Source of the DNA: Argyresthia goedartella
Lineage: Eukaryota > Arthropoda > Insecta > Lepidoptera > Argyresthiidae
Assembly: GCA_949825045.1 (NCBI GenBank)
Contig: OX463815.1
Span: 28,077,356 to 28,141,355, forward strand
Reading direction: 5' to 3'
DNA: 64,000 bases
Of this stretch, positions 46,739-57,151 are shown one piece after another. Positions within the stretch are counted from its first letter, which is position 1, and every line of letters begins with the position of its first letter. The position numbers and the translations under genes were made by a program. Below the pieces are notes generated by a model. That model saw only the letters and a list, made by a program, of their open reading frames with translations. It did no database searches and was not told the origin of the DNA.

Positions 46739-49723
46739 CTAAGGTGTGTCGCTGCGTCTCTGTGTGTCTTGTGCCGGCGTAGAGTGTACGGCGTCATGTG
46801 GGGCGTCTGCGGCTTGAGCAGTGTCTGGTGTGGGTGATCTAAGTTGCCGCCTTCGCCTGCGCGTGCGCGGGCGGTGGATGTACAATGGACGGGTGGGTAG
46901 AGTCGGGTCGGGGTTGTCTGTGTCCGGGGGTACTTGTAAATTTAATTGCGCCGTAATGGCGTCTACAGGGTCTGAGAGAATGTTGCGGGGACGACGTCTC
47001 GGTTGGGTGGCCTCGGGAGATGCGGCGTAGTCAGCCGCAAAGCGAATAAGGGGATTGGAGTGGTGAATAGCTCTATCGAAGTATCGAGTAGAAGCTTTCT
47101 TAATGAAGTCGCGGATGGTAGGCACTTTCAGGTCTTTGTGGAGATCATAATTTCGCACAAACCACGGGGCACCCGTGGCTCGACGAAGAAATTTATTTTG
47201 GAGGATTTGGAGAGTATCTAGGTGGGTTTTGGCCACGTGCGCAAACACCACACTAGCATATGTAAAAATAGGACGGACGCAAGCTAAGTACAATCTTAGC
47301 TTATTGCGTAAGGAGAGTTTGCTCTTGGATTGAATAAGCGGGTTAAGCCGGCTTAAAACGAATTTGGCTTTATTCCTCACAATTCTTATGTGCGGTCCGA
47401 AGGTGAGACGGCTATCCAGTGTCACTCCAAGGTATTTCACTTGGCGAGTCCATGGAATAGCCCGACCAAACAGGGAGATTTGTGGTAAACGAGACCACTC
47501 ACTGAGTGGTGTGAAGCGGGAGAAGAATATAGCCTGGCTTTTTTCTGGGTTGAGCTCAATCCGCCACTTCTTGAACCAATCGCCCAAGAGAGTGGCGGCT
47601 ATTTGGAGCCTTTTAATGACTATTTCTCTATTCCTACCAGAGTAATAGAGAGCTGTGTCATCGGCGAAGAGGGCAAGCTGTACGTTGTGATGTTTGGGGA
47701 TGTCACTAGTGAAGAGTGAGAATAGGAGAGGCGAGAGCACAGAGCCTTATGGGACTCCCGCCTTAATTGGATGAGGTCTAGAGTGAGTGCCTTCCACTCT
47801 ATACCTAAAGTTCCTATTAGAGAGAAAGTCTCTGATAATAAGAACTAGTCTGTCAGGGAAATTCAAGTTGTACAGCTTGTAAATCAGGCCGTTGTGCCAA
47901 ACCTTGTCGAACGCTTTAGCCACATCGAAAAATAAGGCACCCGTTCCTTTCGGCTTCTTTTGGTTGAAACCGTCCAAAATAAATTCGGTGATCCTGTGTA
48001 CTTGGTGGACACAGGAATGACCGTTTCTAAAACCGAACTGCTCGTCTGGAACGAGGCCTCTACCGAAGGCTATTGCCTTCAGTCGTCTGTTTAACACCCT
48101 CTCATAGATCTTACCAAAGGATTAAAGGAGACTGATAGGGCGGTAACTGGTTGGTATCGATCTATCTTTACCCGGTTTATGAATCCCTATCACATCAGCT
48201 TCCTTCCATGCATCCGGGAACATACAGGTGGCAATGGCGGAATTTAGAATGGTCACCAATAGGACTAGAAGGGGGTAGGAGAGGTTCTTAAGAACCCGGT
48301 TAGCAATTCCGTCAGAGCCAGGGGCTTTATTGGAGTGAAGCTCCTTGATAATAAGATTGACCTCATCGATGTTAACTAGCTCGATAGTATCTTGAGGGGG
48401 AAGTGATGAGCGTCTGACTACTTCAGAGCCCACCAGGTTTACGTGGTCAAAAGGTTCATTTGACAATGAACATTGACCCTCTAAACTGTCAGCCAGACAC
48501 TCAGCCTTGTCAGCATCCTCGAAAGCCAGTGATTTGTCGGGTCTGGAGAGGGCTGGGATATCCACGACCGCGTCCGATTTGAGAGTGCGCGCTAACCTCC
48601 AGTAAGCCTGATGATCTGGGGTGAGCTCTACCAGAAGTTGATCCCATCTCTGGGATTTGTGATTTTTGATGGCAGTTTTAACTAATAGCTGGGAACGACG
48701 CATTGCGATTTTGTTGTCAGTGCTCGGGAAGTTATCATAGGCTCTGGTGGCAGCGCGCATCTCACGAATGAGGTCGCGTATATCCTCAGGTAATCTCCAC
48801 CTACTATCACCAGATGAGTTTACCGGCTTAGTACAGGCTTGAATTGACTTCTGGATGTGCGAAGTCAGCGACTCTATAGCTATGTTAACATCAGATTGAG
48901 AATCGATGACTTGTGGGATTCTTTCTAATTCTTTGGAGGGGGAGTTTCTCTTAAATGTGTTGTGGAGCAAAGTCCAGTCTATGGTTGATTTTATGGCGGG
49001 CGGGCGGGGTTCAATATCACCAAGTATAGATATCACGGGGCGATGGTCGGATATCAGTTCATGGAATACTTGTATCCCTCTTATTGGGAGAAGAATGTTT
49101 TTAAGAAGCATAATATCGAGGATGTCACCTTCCGAGTCCGGGTTGTTCTTAGGAAAGTGCGTAGGAGTCATTGGGGCTAGTAGTTCAATAGCAAATTTCT
49201 CGGTGGATTTCTTTAAGAGAGGACCGTTTGAGTTTGTCACTCTACAGTTCCAATCGACATGTTTGCTATTGAGGTCACCCGCAATGATGACGGAATCACC
49301 CAAACTAAGAAGGGAGGAGATGTCAGACTCCTTGAGTTGCCTAAGACTGTCTGTTGAGCCCTGTCTTTGGTAGCATGAGGCGATAGTAATAGTTTGATGA
49401 CCCCTCATTGCTATTCGGCAAACTGAGGCTTCTATGTTTTGAAGCGGTGGACAGTCACACGGGGAGACGTGCAGGCTTCTCCGATAATAGATTGCCGTGC
49501 CCCCACGAATTCCATTAGTGCGATCATTTCTAATCAATTTATAATTAGAAATGTTGGGGTTTCTGTGTTGGGGTTTAAGGAAAGTCTCCTGTACAAGGAG
49601 AATGTCAATTTGGTGGTCTGATAGGAAGGCGGATACTAAGTCACTTTGTCTCTTCAAGCCATCAGCGTTAAAAAAGGCCAATCTCAATGCACTAGGTTTA
49701 ATCCTACCGGGTGTGGTATCCAT
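46739..49723 (-). pseudogene. jockey-type LINE ORF2: endonuclease and reverse transcriptase, two stops
   Basis: One frame of 994 codons plus stop, broken only at codon 534 (TAA, 48122-48124) and codon 659 (TAA, 47747-47749). The N-terminal APE-type endonuclease shows LAFFNADGLKR, LLVQETFLKP, IIAGDLNSKHVDWN and ISDHRPVI. The RT shows the SYRPISLL block, FFDVAKAFDKVWHNGL (motif A) and FADD at codons 686-689 (motif C). The C-terminal part ends in an arginine/proline-rich tail. It would nick target DNA and prime reverse transcription from the nick. The start ATG overlaps the ORF1 stop by one base (TAATG). Confidence 0.92.
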
Positions 49724-51432
49724 TACGGAGAATAGACATTACGGTTCCTGAGAACGCCTTTGATCGCCGAAATCAATGATCTGTGAGCTTGACAGGCTCG
49801 CAAGGCAGCAGCAGGGTCCTGCTTTAGTGCTGCAGTATCAATTTTGAGTAAAAACTCATCAATTTCATCAGGGTCTATTCTGTCCAAGATGGTCAGTAGG
49901 TCTGTTAAATAGTCCCTAGTTTCTGTCGGTGGAGGGGGTCTTGTTGAGTTGGGGGGCATGGCTCTAGTTGATAAATCAGCTGGAGCTGTTTGAATTTTGC
50001 TTGGCTTGTTAGCCACAGCGGACGAATTGGGAGTAGAGGGGTACTGCCTAGAAGGGGGAAGAGGGGGGAAGCTGGTGTGATTGACCGCTGAACCCTGAAC
50101 CCAACTAAGTGGCTTAGCCCAGGCATTATGGCTCGGGCGAGGATGAGCCTGGCCTACATTAGTTGGGGCTGGGGCATGGGCTTTCGCCCGTCCTGATAGG
50201 CGAGGCTTAGGTCGGGCCGGACAACCTCCGTAGGCTGCGGTGTGACCAAGCACACCGCAGTTGACGCACCCAGGTGGGCCGTCAGACTCCTTGGGGTCGG
50301 TTGGGCGTGTGCAAGCCCCCGGAGCGTGGTCCTCCAGGCACTTAACACAGCGGCCTTTCCTATGGCAGTTCTTGGCCGAGTGGCCAAACAACTGACAGTT
50401 GAAACACTGGAGCGGCTTATTTTTTTTATGCGGGTTTTCAATTTTCAGCCCTGAAATGTGGCAGATCTCCATAACCTGGAAGATCTGCTTCCCCTGTGGT
50501 GATAGATCGACCACAACCAGCACCAGGTCGTACGGTAACTTGGAGCGACCATTGTACATCCTGTGCACTTCGTGCACAGGAATGTTTTTCGCCTTCAAGT
50601 CTTCCATGATCTGCTCGCTCTCAATCTCCTTTGGAAGACCCCTGACAACCACCCGAAGTCTTCTATCCTCCGGTAGAGTCAATAGGTGGTACTCAATTTT
50701 AGAAGCGGTCAGGAATTTAGTCAGAGCACGGTGGTCGTCTGAGGTCTTTAATTGTACTAGGATCCCATGAGTAGTGTTGGTGGCCCTAACAAAGTTGATT
50801 TTGCGCTCTTTGAGCGCTCCATCAATTTTTAACCACATCTCTTTGTTCTTTATACAAATCTTGGGTGGCAGCGCTTTGCGCGTGCCCGGGACTGTAGCCG
50901 GGACAGCTACAGAGGGCGCTGGCAAGGGTTTGGCTACGGCGGAGGGAGTAAGGGTGGCCTTGGACGGACGACCGACCTTGGCGAGGGAGTTTTCTGGACC
51001 AATGGTTGGAGTAGGAGGCCTCTTAGAGGCACGTTTCCTGCGTGGCCTAGCGGGGTTGAAGTTGTCTTCATCCGAGGCGGAAGCATCTCCTTCCTCGGTG
51101 AGACCATCGAAAGAATTCCTGGGGTCAGAGTAAACCTGATCCATTGCGACTTCATTGGAGTCGGGGGTATTAACCGGGCGGCTGGTCAGTAGGGTCTGTT
51201 CAAGCGGGATGATGATGGGGTCTTGATTGCTATGAGTCAGCCCGCTCTCAGGCGGAGAGGCCGGCGACCGCTCAAACAAGGTTTGTTGCGAGAACAAACC
51301 TTGGGAGTTAGTCCACGACTCTCTCTCGGCATGGAGCTGGCTGAGCTCTTGGGACAGCGCCTGGTTACGGAGCCGGAGTTCATAAATCTCCTGCTCCATC
51401 TTAATCTGCACTAACAGGTGGGAGGGAAACAA
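49723..51432 (-). CDS. jockey-type LINE ORF1 (Gag-like RNA-binding protein)
   Basis: A 569-residue open frame without defects. The N-terminus has a leucine-rich coiled-coil (MEQEIYELRLRNQALSQELS from residue 12; M12 could be the real start). A basic, proline-rich linker follows, then a PRE_C2HC-type domain (about 255-335, RLRVVVRGLPKEIESEQIM). Three zinc knuckles follow: C343-C346-H351-C356, C362-C365-H369-C374 and C389-C392-H397-C404. A serine/proline-rich tail and a short hydrophobic-acidic C-terminus end it. It should bind the element RNA. The stop TAA overlaps the ATG of ORF2. Confidence 0.93.
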   Translation of the reverse strand: MFPSHLLVQIKMEQEIYELRLRNQALSQELSQLHAERESWTNSQGLFSQQTLFERSPASPPESGLTHSNQDPIIIPLEQTLLTSRPVNTPDSNEVAMDQVYSDPRNSFDGLTEEGDASASDEDNFNPARPRRKRASKRPPTPTIGPENSLAKVGRPSKATLTPSAVAKPLPAPSVAVPATVPGTRKALPPKICIKNKEMWLKIDGALKERKINFVRATNTTHGILVQLKTSDDHRALTKFLTASKIEYHLLTLPEDRRLRVVVRGLPKEIESEQIMEDLKAKNIPVHEVHRMYNGRSKLPYDLVLVVVDLSPQGKQIFQVMEICHISGLKIENPHKKNKPLQCFNCQLFGHSAKNCHRKGRCVKCLEDHAPGACTRPTDPKESDGPPGCVNCGVLGHTAAYGGCPARPKPRLSGRAKAHAPAPTNVGQAHPRPSHNAWAKPLSWVQGSAVNHTSFPPLPPSRQYPSTPNSSAVANKPSKIQTAPADLSTRAMPPNSTRPPPPTETRDYLTDLLTILDRIDPDEIDEFLLKIDTAALKQDPAAALRACQAHRSLISAIKGVLRNRNVYSP

Positions 51433-51741
51433 TAAATGTCTGTCACCGGAGGAGGGGACGATCTCCCTCCCTGCCTAGTGCAGGGAGGCGTGTGTGCCTG
51501 CGTGTGTTGTGTGCCTACTGTGTAGTACACGTAACCCACCTCAGGCGAAATCAAACCTCCAGCGGTACACTCACTCACTGTAATCCGGCACTTGGTTTTG
51601 TTTGATTGGAATGTTGTTTTTACACTTTTCATTGGTTACGATAGCGAGAGGGACGCGCGCGTGAGCGCGAGAGGGACGCACGATTCGAGACAGCGACCGA
51701 TGCACGGGTGCTTCGGGCAAGCGGCGGACGACGAATGTGTG
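51433..51741 (-). promoter_or_regulatory. 5' UTR / probable internal promoter of the LINE
   Basis: In jockey elements the promoter lies within the transcribed 5' UTR. This segment starts at the element's first base and has a GC-rich GAGAGGGACGC-type repeat (51646-51679). No direct evidence of the start site beyond its position. Confidence 0.55.
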
Positions 51742-51800
51742 AGAAACACCTGCCAAAAACAGTGACACCTGTTAGAATTAGTTACACCTGTCAAAAGGTG
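51742..51800. repeat. degenerate short tandem repeat, right part
   Basis: AACACCTGCCAAAAACAGTG, ACACCTGTTAGAATTAGT, ACACCTGTCAAAAGG: the continuation of the array at 46400-46551. Confidence 0.65.
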
Positions 51801-52242
51801 AATTAGCCCTTCAAGAGTGTTTGTCCGGCCAAACTGACAGAAAACTACTCTTGAGCGTAGCCATCCGGTGGACGGGTGAGATTTACTTGTTCTAAATTTG
51901 TACGAATTGAAAACAATTGAAACATCTATCTATCCCTTTTTTTCGCACAGAAGTCAAGTAGGATAACAAGGCTAGCAATACATGTCATCAGGCCTTACTC
52001 ACGCATGCAAACCATTATTTTATTTACTCTTCAAAACACCGCTCGTTCGCCGCGGTACACCCAGCAGTAAATTCGGGTTTATGATAAGTTTTGTTGGTTT
52101 TTTGGCGTATTCAACGAATGGAGGCGCAAAGGAGATATGTAATTGAACTTAAATTTGTTGTAAAAAGGTAATACGCCTTTCACGTGAAAGGTTTGAACCT
52201 TGGGAATACTCACCCACCGGGGCGTGCTCAAATGTTTGCATG
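51801..52242. other. non-coding DNA
   Basis: Nothing supported. Confidence 0.3.
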
Positions 52243-52460
52243 AAAAACCGGTTAAGTGCGAGTACAACTCGCGCTCGAATGGTTCCGTACGACCGTACAA
52301 TGGTAGGGATGGTGTAGTTAGGATTTTACATAGCAAAATGTTGTTTAAAAAATTATTGGTGCGTGTGGTATTTTCACACTCCATGTACGTAACCAGGTGC
52401 ATTCATAAGTTTGTATGTGGTATTGAAAGAATTGTTGCATGGGAGCCCCCTTAAATAATG
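52243..52460 (-). repeat. GGGTTCCG/(GTCC)n repeat family, 3' half, minus strand
   Basis: On the minus strand: AAGGGGGCTCCCATGCAACA ... GTACGGAACCATTCGAGCGC ... ACTCGCACTTAACCGGTTTT. It links the 3' end at 10155-10206 with the body at 38160-38420. Confidence 0.65.
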
Positions 52461-52829
52461 AATATGAATATGACCTTGCATACTTTAATCATGCAATAAT
52501 AATATAAAAGTAATGGATACTAACAGTTTTGTTAGTAGAAATAAATATTATTTGACTAAAGGTAAATATTACCTTCCTAGTTATTAAAAAAGACAAGTAG
52601 CAAATTCGCTATTCTATTATTTTAATAAAGCAGCCAAAAATTTGGCTACACATAATGCCTCTATTGAGAATTATACTGATGTTTCAAACAAAACCATGGA
52701 AGTTTGTCCAAGTCATTTCAATTAGATACAACGACAATAGATTAAGTCTCCAGCCCGTCAAATAATATTAATAAAATACATAATAAAAACAGATAATCTC
52801 AAATTTGTTAAATAAATGCATGGTTTACT

Positions 52830-53780
52830 AATCTGGTCCACCAAAATATTGAAGGTATTAGCAGTAAATTATTAGAGTTGGAATTGTACATGAACTCTTT
52901 CAATATTGATATTTTATGTGTAACAGAACATTGGCTAAAAAGCCATGAGCTCATGTTCAATTTCAGTAACCACCAGGTTGGTAGTTTTTTTGCAAATCAC
53001 ATGCTGTACGTGGAGGCTCTCTAATATTTCTAAATGAACACTTAAAGTTCATAAATCGTAATGACATAGTATATTTATCAGTTGAAAGCTACATTGAAGT
53101 AGCATGTGTTGAGTTGGAGCGCATAATTGTAATAAGCTGTAAATTATTTTTTAAAAAGTCATGGATGACATATTATTTAATGTAAATTTATTAGAAACTT
53201 ACTCCCTTAGTGCGAGACTAACAAACTTATTTAATTCTCACAACTTAAATCCACTATTCATGGAACCTACTCGAATAACTGAAACCTCAGCAAATTGTAT
53301 AGACAATGTATTTGCTTATCCAAATGAAAAAATTCTACTTAAAAAATATATAAGTAATTTGAAGACAGACCATTTAGGTCAATACATTAGACTAGAAATT
53401 CAACTTAAAAAAAGTTCTACAAGAAAGATAAAATACATACTGCACATCGATTTGAAAGGTTTAAAATAAATTGGGATAGCAAACTACCTATCAATTACTC
53501 TAGTAATAACCCTAATGAGTCATATTGTATTATTTTTTTACAAATTCAGCAATGCGTTCAATGCAGTATTTACTACCAGATCGATTGTGGTCTCAGACAA
53601 ACTTAACTTTAGTAAGTGGGCCACAGTAGGTAAACAGTAAAGTAGACAAAATTTACATGAATTATATAGTGAAAAACAATGGAATCATAGTGAAGAGTTC
53701 AAGGATAAAGTAAAAAAGTACTCAAAAATATTTAGAAAAGTTTGTCAAATTGCAAAATCAATTATAATTTGCAAATTATG
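52830..53780 (+). pseudogene. LINE endonuclease relic, plus strand
   Basis: Frames read NIEGISSKLLELELYMNSFN, IDILCVTEHWLKS (the endonuclease TEHWL motif) and, after shifts, the 102-codon segment 53161-53469 with LFNSHNLNPLFMEPTRITET, CIDNVFAYP and KTDHLGQYI (the -SDH-like end of the fold). A linker with KYSKIFRKVCQIAKS follows near 53720. The RT core is missing. Several stops and frameshifts. Clade jockey or CR1-like. Confidence 0.75.
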
Positions 53781-53912
53781 AAAGAAAGAAATAAAGAAAG
53801 AAATAAAGAAAGGAAATTTATTGCCAACAACACATTATAAAAGAAAAAAGTAGATTAACTTAGACTTACTTATAAATAGAACAGTTTAAATAAATAATAC
53901 AATATTTAAATA
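53778..53912 (-). repeat. short LINE 3' tail with (GAAA)n-rich run
   Basis: GAAAGAAAGAAATAAAGAAA run at 53778-53815 followed by sequence whose minus strand ends GGCAATAAATTTCC; it looks like the simple 3' tail of another truncated LINE, inserted head-on next to the endonuclease relic. Confidence 0.5.
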
Positions 53913-53914
53913 TA

Positions 53915-54408
53915 TTTATCTACAAACGTATCATAAACCCTCTTTACTGCGTACAAAAACCGCACGTTACGATCAGCATAATGTTAAACTACTTGGTAAA
54001 AACTCACTTCTTATCTGAAAAATTACACATTATGACCATAATGTGTAATTTTTCTACACATTATGACATTCAAATTTCGAAAGCCGACGCCCGCCTGCAT
54101 GCCGCCCCTAGTTTATCTGTGAAGTTGGTACTGACATTCAAATTTCGAACGCCGACGCCCGAAGTTGGTGCTACAGAACAAACTAAACAACTGCAGAGCC
54201 ACAATGCCGGTCAAACATGCGGTTCCTGTAAACATCAAAGAGAGCTTATGACATGTGTGTAGATAAACTGGTGTATGTAACTGTACATAATTAGGCATTA
54301 AAACTCTCGAGTGATATTATTATGAAACTCGCCTTCGGCGCGTTTCATAAACCCACTCTCGAGTATTAATGCCCTCCATTATGTAGCAGTCACATAAACT
54401 ACTATTAA
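53915..54408 (-). mobile_element. Family-D MITE with central palindrome, copy 2
   Basis: An inverted copy of 36305-36777. The unit 53915-54267 has inverted ends TTTATCTACAAACGTATCAT... and complement. The central palindrome is at 54018-54053. The flank 54268-54408 matches 36305-36417 and includes an ACTCTCGAGT inverted pair. Confidence 0.75.
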
Positions 54409-55005
54409 AAACTGGCCAATGGATACATTCTCAGCAAATGCGGTCTGTTGAAGTAACAATAACAAACTGCGCTGGTTTTCAGCATGCACCGTGGCTGTTG
54501 ACATATATTTCACTGATTTCAGTGAGAGCGAAACGCATGCAGAAAACTGTCCTTAAAAATACCAAAGTGCATCATAATTTGTAAAAAATACAAAAAAAAA
54601 CTATTTCATACAGTGCTTTTTGTAGTAAAAGTGACTAGGAATATATGAGGAGTGCCTGTTCAAAAGAGCCTATCCACCATTTTCCCAAAAAAAACATTTT
54701 TTCGGAATCATGCTTATTATGTTGAATTACAGGTTGCCTCTAAAGATGACCGAGCAAAATGGCCTGTAACTGCACGTATTTTGGGTCAAAGATGGCCAGT
54801 CTGTTCAAAAAGGACTAGATTTTGCCTTTACAAAGGATTTAAAAAAAATCGCAACAAAAGGGACTAAAAAGTATACTAATTCCATACGGATGATAATTTT
54901 CTTGGTCATATCGGACTAAAAGACGTAATTCAAATGTTTATTTTTATATTTAGATGGTTCAAAAACAGATATGTGATTTATTTCGATTTGTGATTATTTT
55001 AGGCT
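54409..55005. other. non-coding DNA
   Basis: An open frame of 71 codons at 54652-54867 has no recognised content; the segment may belong to the element that carried the following pseudogene. Confidence 0.3.
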
Positions 55006-55009
55006 TCAA

Positions 55010-55830
55010 ACAACCTGCATCTGATGCCTGCAATGTTTGTGTTTTGTGGCCATAAAATAAAATCTGTAAAAGATAATAATGCAAAACAAACATTTATTAC
55101 TAAAAAACGAGTGCACAAACTCAGAGCAAATGCATTCTATGCCCACATGAATACCAATGAATGAGGTACCAAAAAGTATTTCATTCTGCTTTGACATGCG
55201 GAAAGTCCAGCCATTGCCTAAAACACCAATCCAAGATGCCTACTATTCTAGACAGGTGAGTTTCTACAATGCCTGCGTGGTAGGACTAGATTCAAGATGG
55301 CCAACATTTTATACATGGCTTGAATGAGATTCTGGCAGAGGTTCAGTGGAAGTGGGGCCAGCGTTGTATGATTTTCTCAATGGAGTACATGTTCCAGCTG
55401 ATGTAGAGCAACTGAGACTTTTCTGTGATGGCTGTGGTGGCCAAAACAAGAATAGCCACATACTTCATATTCTCATTTACTGGCTGATGAATAAAGCACC
55501 ACAGAATATCAAAGAGATTTTGTTGGTTTACCCTGTGAGAGGTCATAGCTTTCTGCCTGCTGACCGAGTGTTTGCAAGAGTGGAGAAGGAAATTAGAAGA
55601 ACTCAGGTCTCATTATTACAAAGGAAGAATACTATTCAATTTATGAGAAGCGTGGTAAATTGATGAAACTTGGAAGTGACTGGTCTCTTCGTGTTATCAA
55701 AGAGTTGGAAGAATTCTATAAAAACTGCCAGCTATTCAAACTTTCAAGAGAATTGTAATGAAAAAGAATGGCATAACAGGATGCAGTGTCCAACCTTATG
55801 AAAATTTCAGATTTGAGTAAGGAAACGAAC
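55010..55830 (+). pseudogene. decayed gene of the FCDGCGGQNKN (DUF7869-like) family
   Basis: Forward frames read PASDACNVCVLWP, then, shifted, KKRVHKLRANAFYAHMN, CFDMRKVQPLPKTPIQDAYY, WPTFYTWLE, a stop, and SGRGSVEVGPALYDFLNGVH, RLFCDGCGGQNKNSH, VYPVRGHSFLPADRVFARVE (open at 55346-55663). After another shift comes KRGKLMKLGSDWSLRVIKEL. This is the order found in a repetitive arthropod protein family often labelled DUF7869 or left uncharacterised, with an RNase H-like look (CFDM, FCDGCGGQN). At least three shifts and two stops. No introns are visible, so it may be a mobile-element gene or a retrocopy. The family label is from memory. Confidence 0.65.
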
Positions 55831-55894
55831 CGCACCATAATCTACTCAAACAAGGTAAAAAACACACTCGAGTACTAAGGACTTTACCATCTGG

Positions 55895-56080
55895 TCTGGT
55901 CTGTTTTTTAGTATTTGTTGTTATAGCGGCAACAGAAATAAATCATCAGTGAAAATTTGAACTATGTAACTAACATGGTTCATGAGATACAGCCTTGTGA
56001 CAGACGGACGGACGGACGGACGGACAGTGGAGGCTTAAAAATAGGGTCCCATTTGGCACCCTTCGGGTACGGAACCCTAA
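55895..56080 (-). repeat. GGGTTCCG/(GTCC)n repeat, minus strand copy
   Basis: Complement of the copy at 32174: TTTGTTGTTATAGCGGCAAC, CATGAGATACAGCCTTG, a (GACG)n-type run at 56003-56024, GGGTACGGAACCC. Confidence 0.8.
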
Positions 56081-56329
56081 AAATTAAGTTATTTGAATAG
56101 AAACATATTGCAAAGTGTAATTGCACTTAGAATACAACAATATTTGTTATTCTATTATAATATCTATTAAGAATTGTATGTACCGTGACACTTGCGCTAT
56201 TAAGACGATTCTATTAATGTATCATTTATCAAAAACTATTGAGCCGTTGAGTAGTTAGGAGAGTACAAAGGAACAGGCATACATACAAACATAAATACAT
56301 ACAGGCCAAACACCCCTCACCCACAAAAT

Positions 56330-56415
56330 AACCCTCCTCTTTTTCGCTTTGCTGCAGTCGGGTACAACACGGCTGGCCTTACAAATAAATACCTTTGACT
56401 TTGACTTTGACTTTA
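56330..56415 (+). repeat. 3' end of a retroposon with (TTTGAC)n tail
   Basis: TTTTCGCTTTGCTGCAGTCG, then AAATAAATACC and TTTGACTTTGACTTTGACTT (56393-56414). A polyadenylation-like signal plus hexamer tail marks the 3' end of a truncated LINE or SINE. Confidence 0.6.
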
Positions 56416-56419
56416 GAAA

Positions 56420-57047
56420 AAACAGGCAAAGGTTTGTATTGTTCATACAAACAGTACACTAAACAACCATTGTACTATTCCAAAACGTACACTTAGAATA
56501 CGTGATTTATGCAGTGCAGGCCCACCGTTAGTCATCATCCCGGACGAGCGTAAACCGCTTTTATCTAGTGGTGGCGCATACGCGACACAGGGGCTGATGA
56601 CACGCACACATAAGCCGTATGATTGTAGTCGGTTACCTACGACGGCGTGGTTGTATGAATCTTTGTCTCTGTTCCGTTTCTTTGCTCATGTGATGGAAAC
56701 TAAGCAAAGGAATGCACGCATATAATCGTAACAAAACTGAACACAGTAAGTGAAACAAAAAATCAGGAAAACAAAAGAAAAGAAATGACGACAAAAAAGT
56801 CCATTCCTCAACTTAAGCACAGCTACAAAAGAATAATGCAAACACGTATTTTTTTTTTTCTAACAAGCCCTTAGTTCATTGACAATATCCGGAGATGGAG
56901 CCCGGGACCCCGAGCTAACGAAGGAACCAACTCTAACGGGCAATATACAATACTCACATGAAAGTTTATATATTGTATCTCGCGGAAGGAAATACCTAAA
57001 AATAATGGAGATAATAAGATTCCTGCGGACAGAAGTTGTCTGTTCCG
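56420..57047. other. non-coding DNA
   Basis: Nothing supported. Confidence 0.3.
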
Positions 57048-57094
57048 TGCAATGGCCCACCAAATGAACAATGTTCATTTGGTGGGCCATTGCA
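57048..57094. repeat. perfect hairpin, 22-bp arms, 3-base loop
   Basis: Arms 57048-57069 and 57073-57094 (TGCAATGGCCCACCAAATGA...) are exact reverse complements around AAT. Confidence 0.93.
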
Positions 57095-57112
57095 TTTCCA
57101 CCTTCAGATTTT

Positions 57113-57151
57113 GGACCTTTAACCTAGACCCGTGGTCTAGGTTAAAGGTCC
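57113..57151. repeat. perfect hairpin, 18-bp arms, 3-base loop
   Basis: GGACCTTTAACCTAGACC (57113-57130) and its exact complement (57134-57151) around CGT, followed by a short (GTCC)n run. Confidence 0.93.

Larger units (their letters stand above)
46552..51741 (-). mobile_element. jockey-type LINE, full length, minus strand
   Basis: A 5,190-bp element with a 12-bp target duplication AGAAACACCTGC (46540-46551 and 51742-51753). A ten-residue A tail is on the minus strand (T run 46552-46561), with AATAAA at 46648-46653. The 5' end reads CACACATTCGTCGTCCG, similar to the CATTCG-type start of jockey elements. A 310-bp 5' UTR (51433-51741), ORF1 and ORF2 follow. It is inserted in a short tandem repeat. 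ORF2 carries two in-frame stops and no frameshift. Confidence 0.93.

Noticed and set aside
50242..51133. plus-strand frames of 70-123 codons
   Set aside because: Shadows of LINE ORF1, which has zinc knuckles and a full-length frame on the minus strand.
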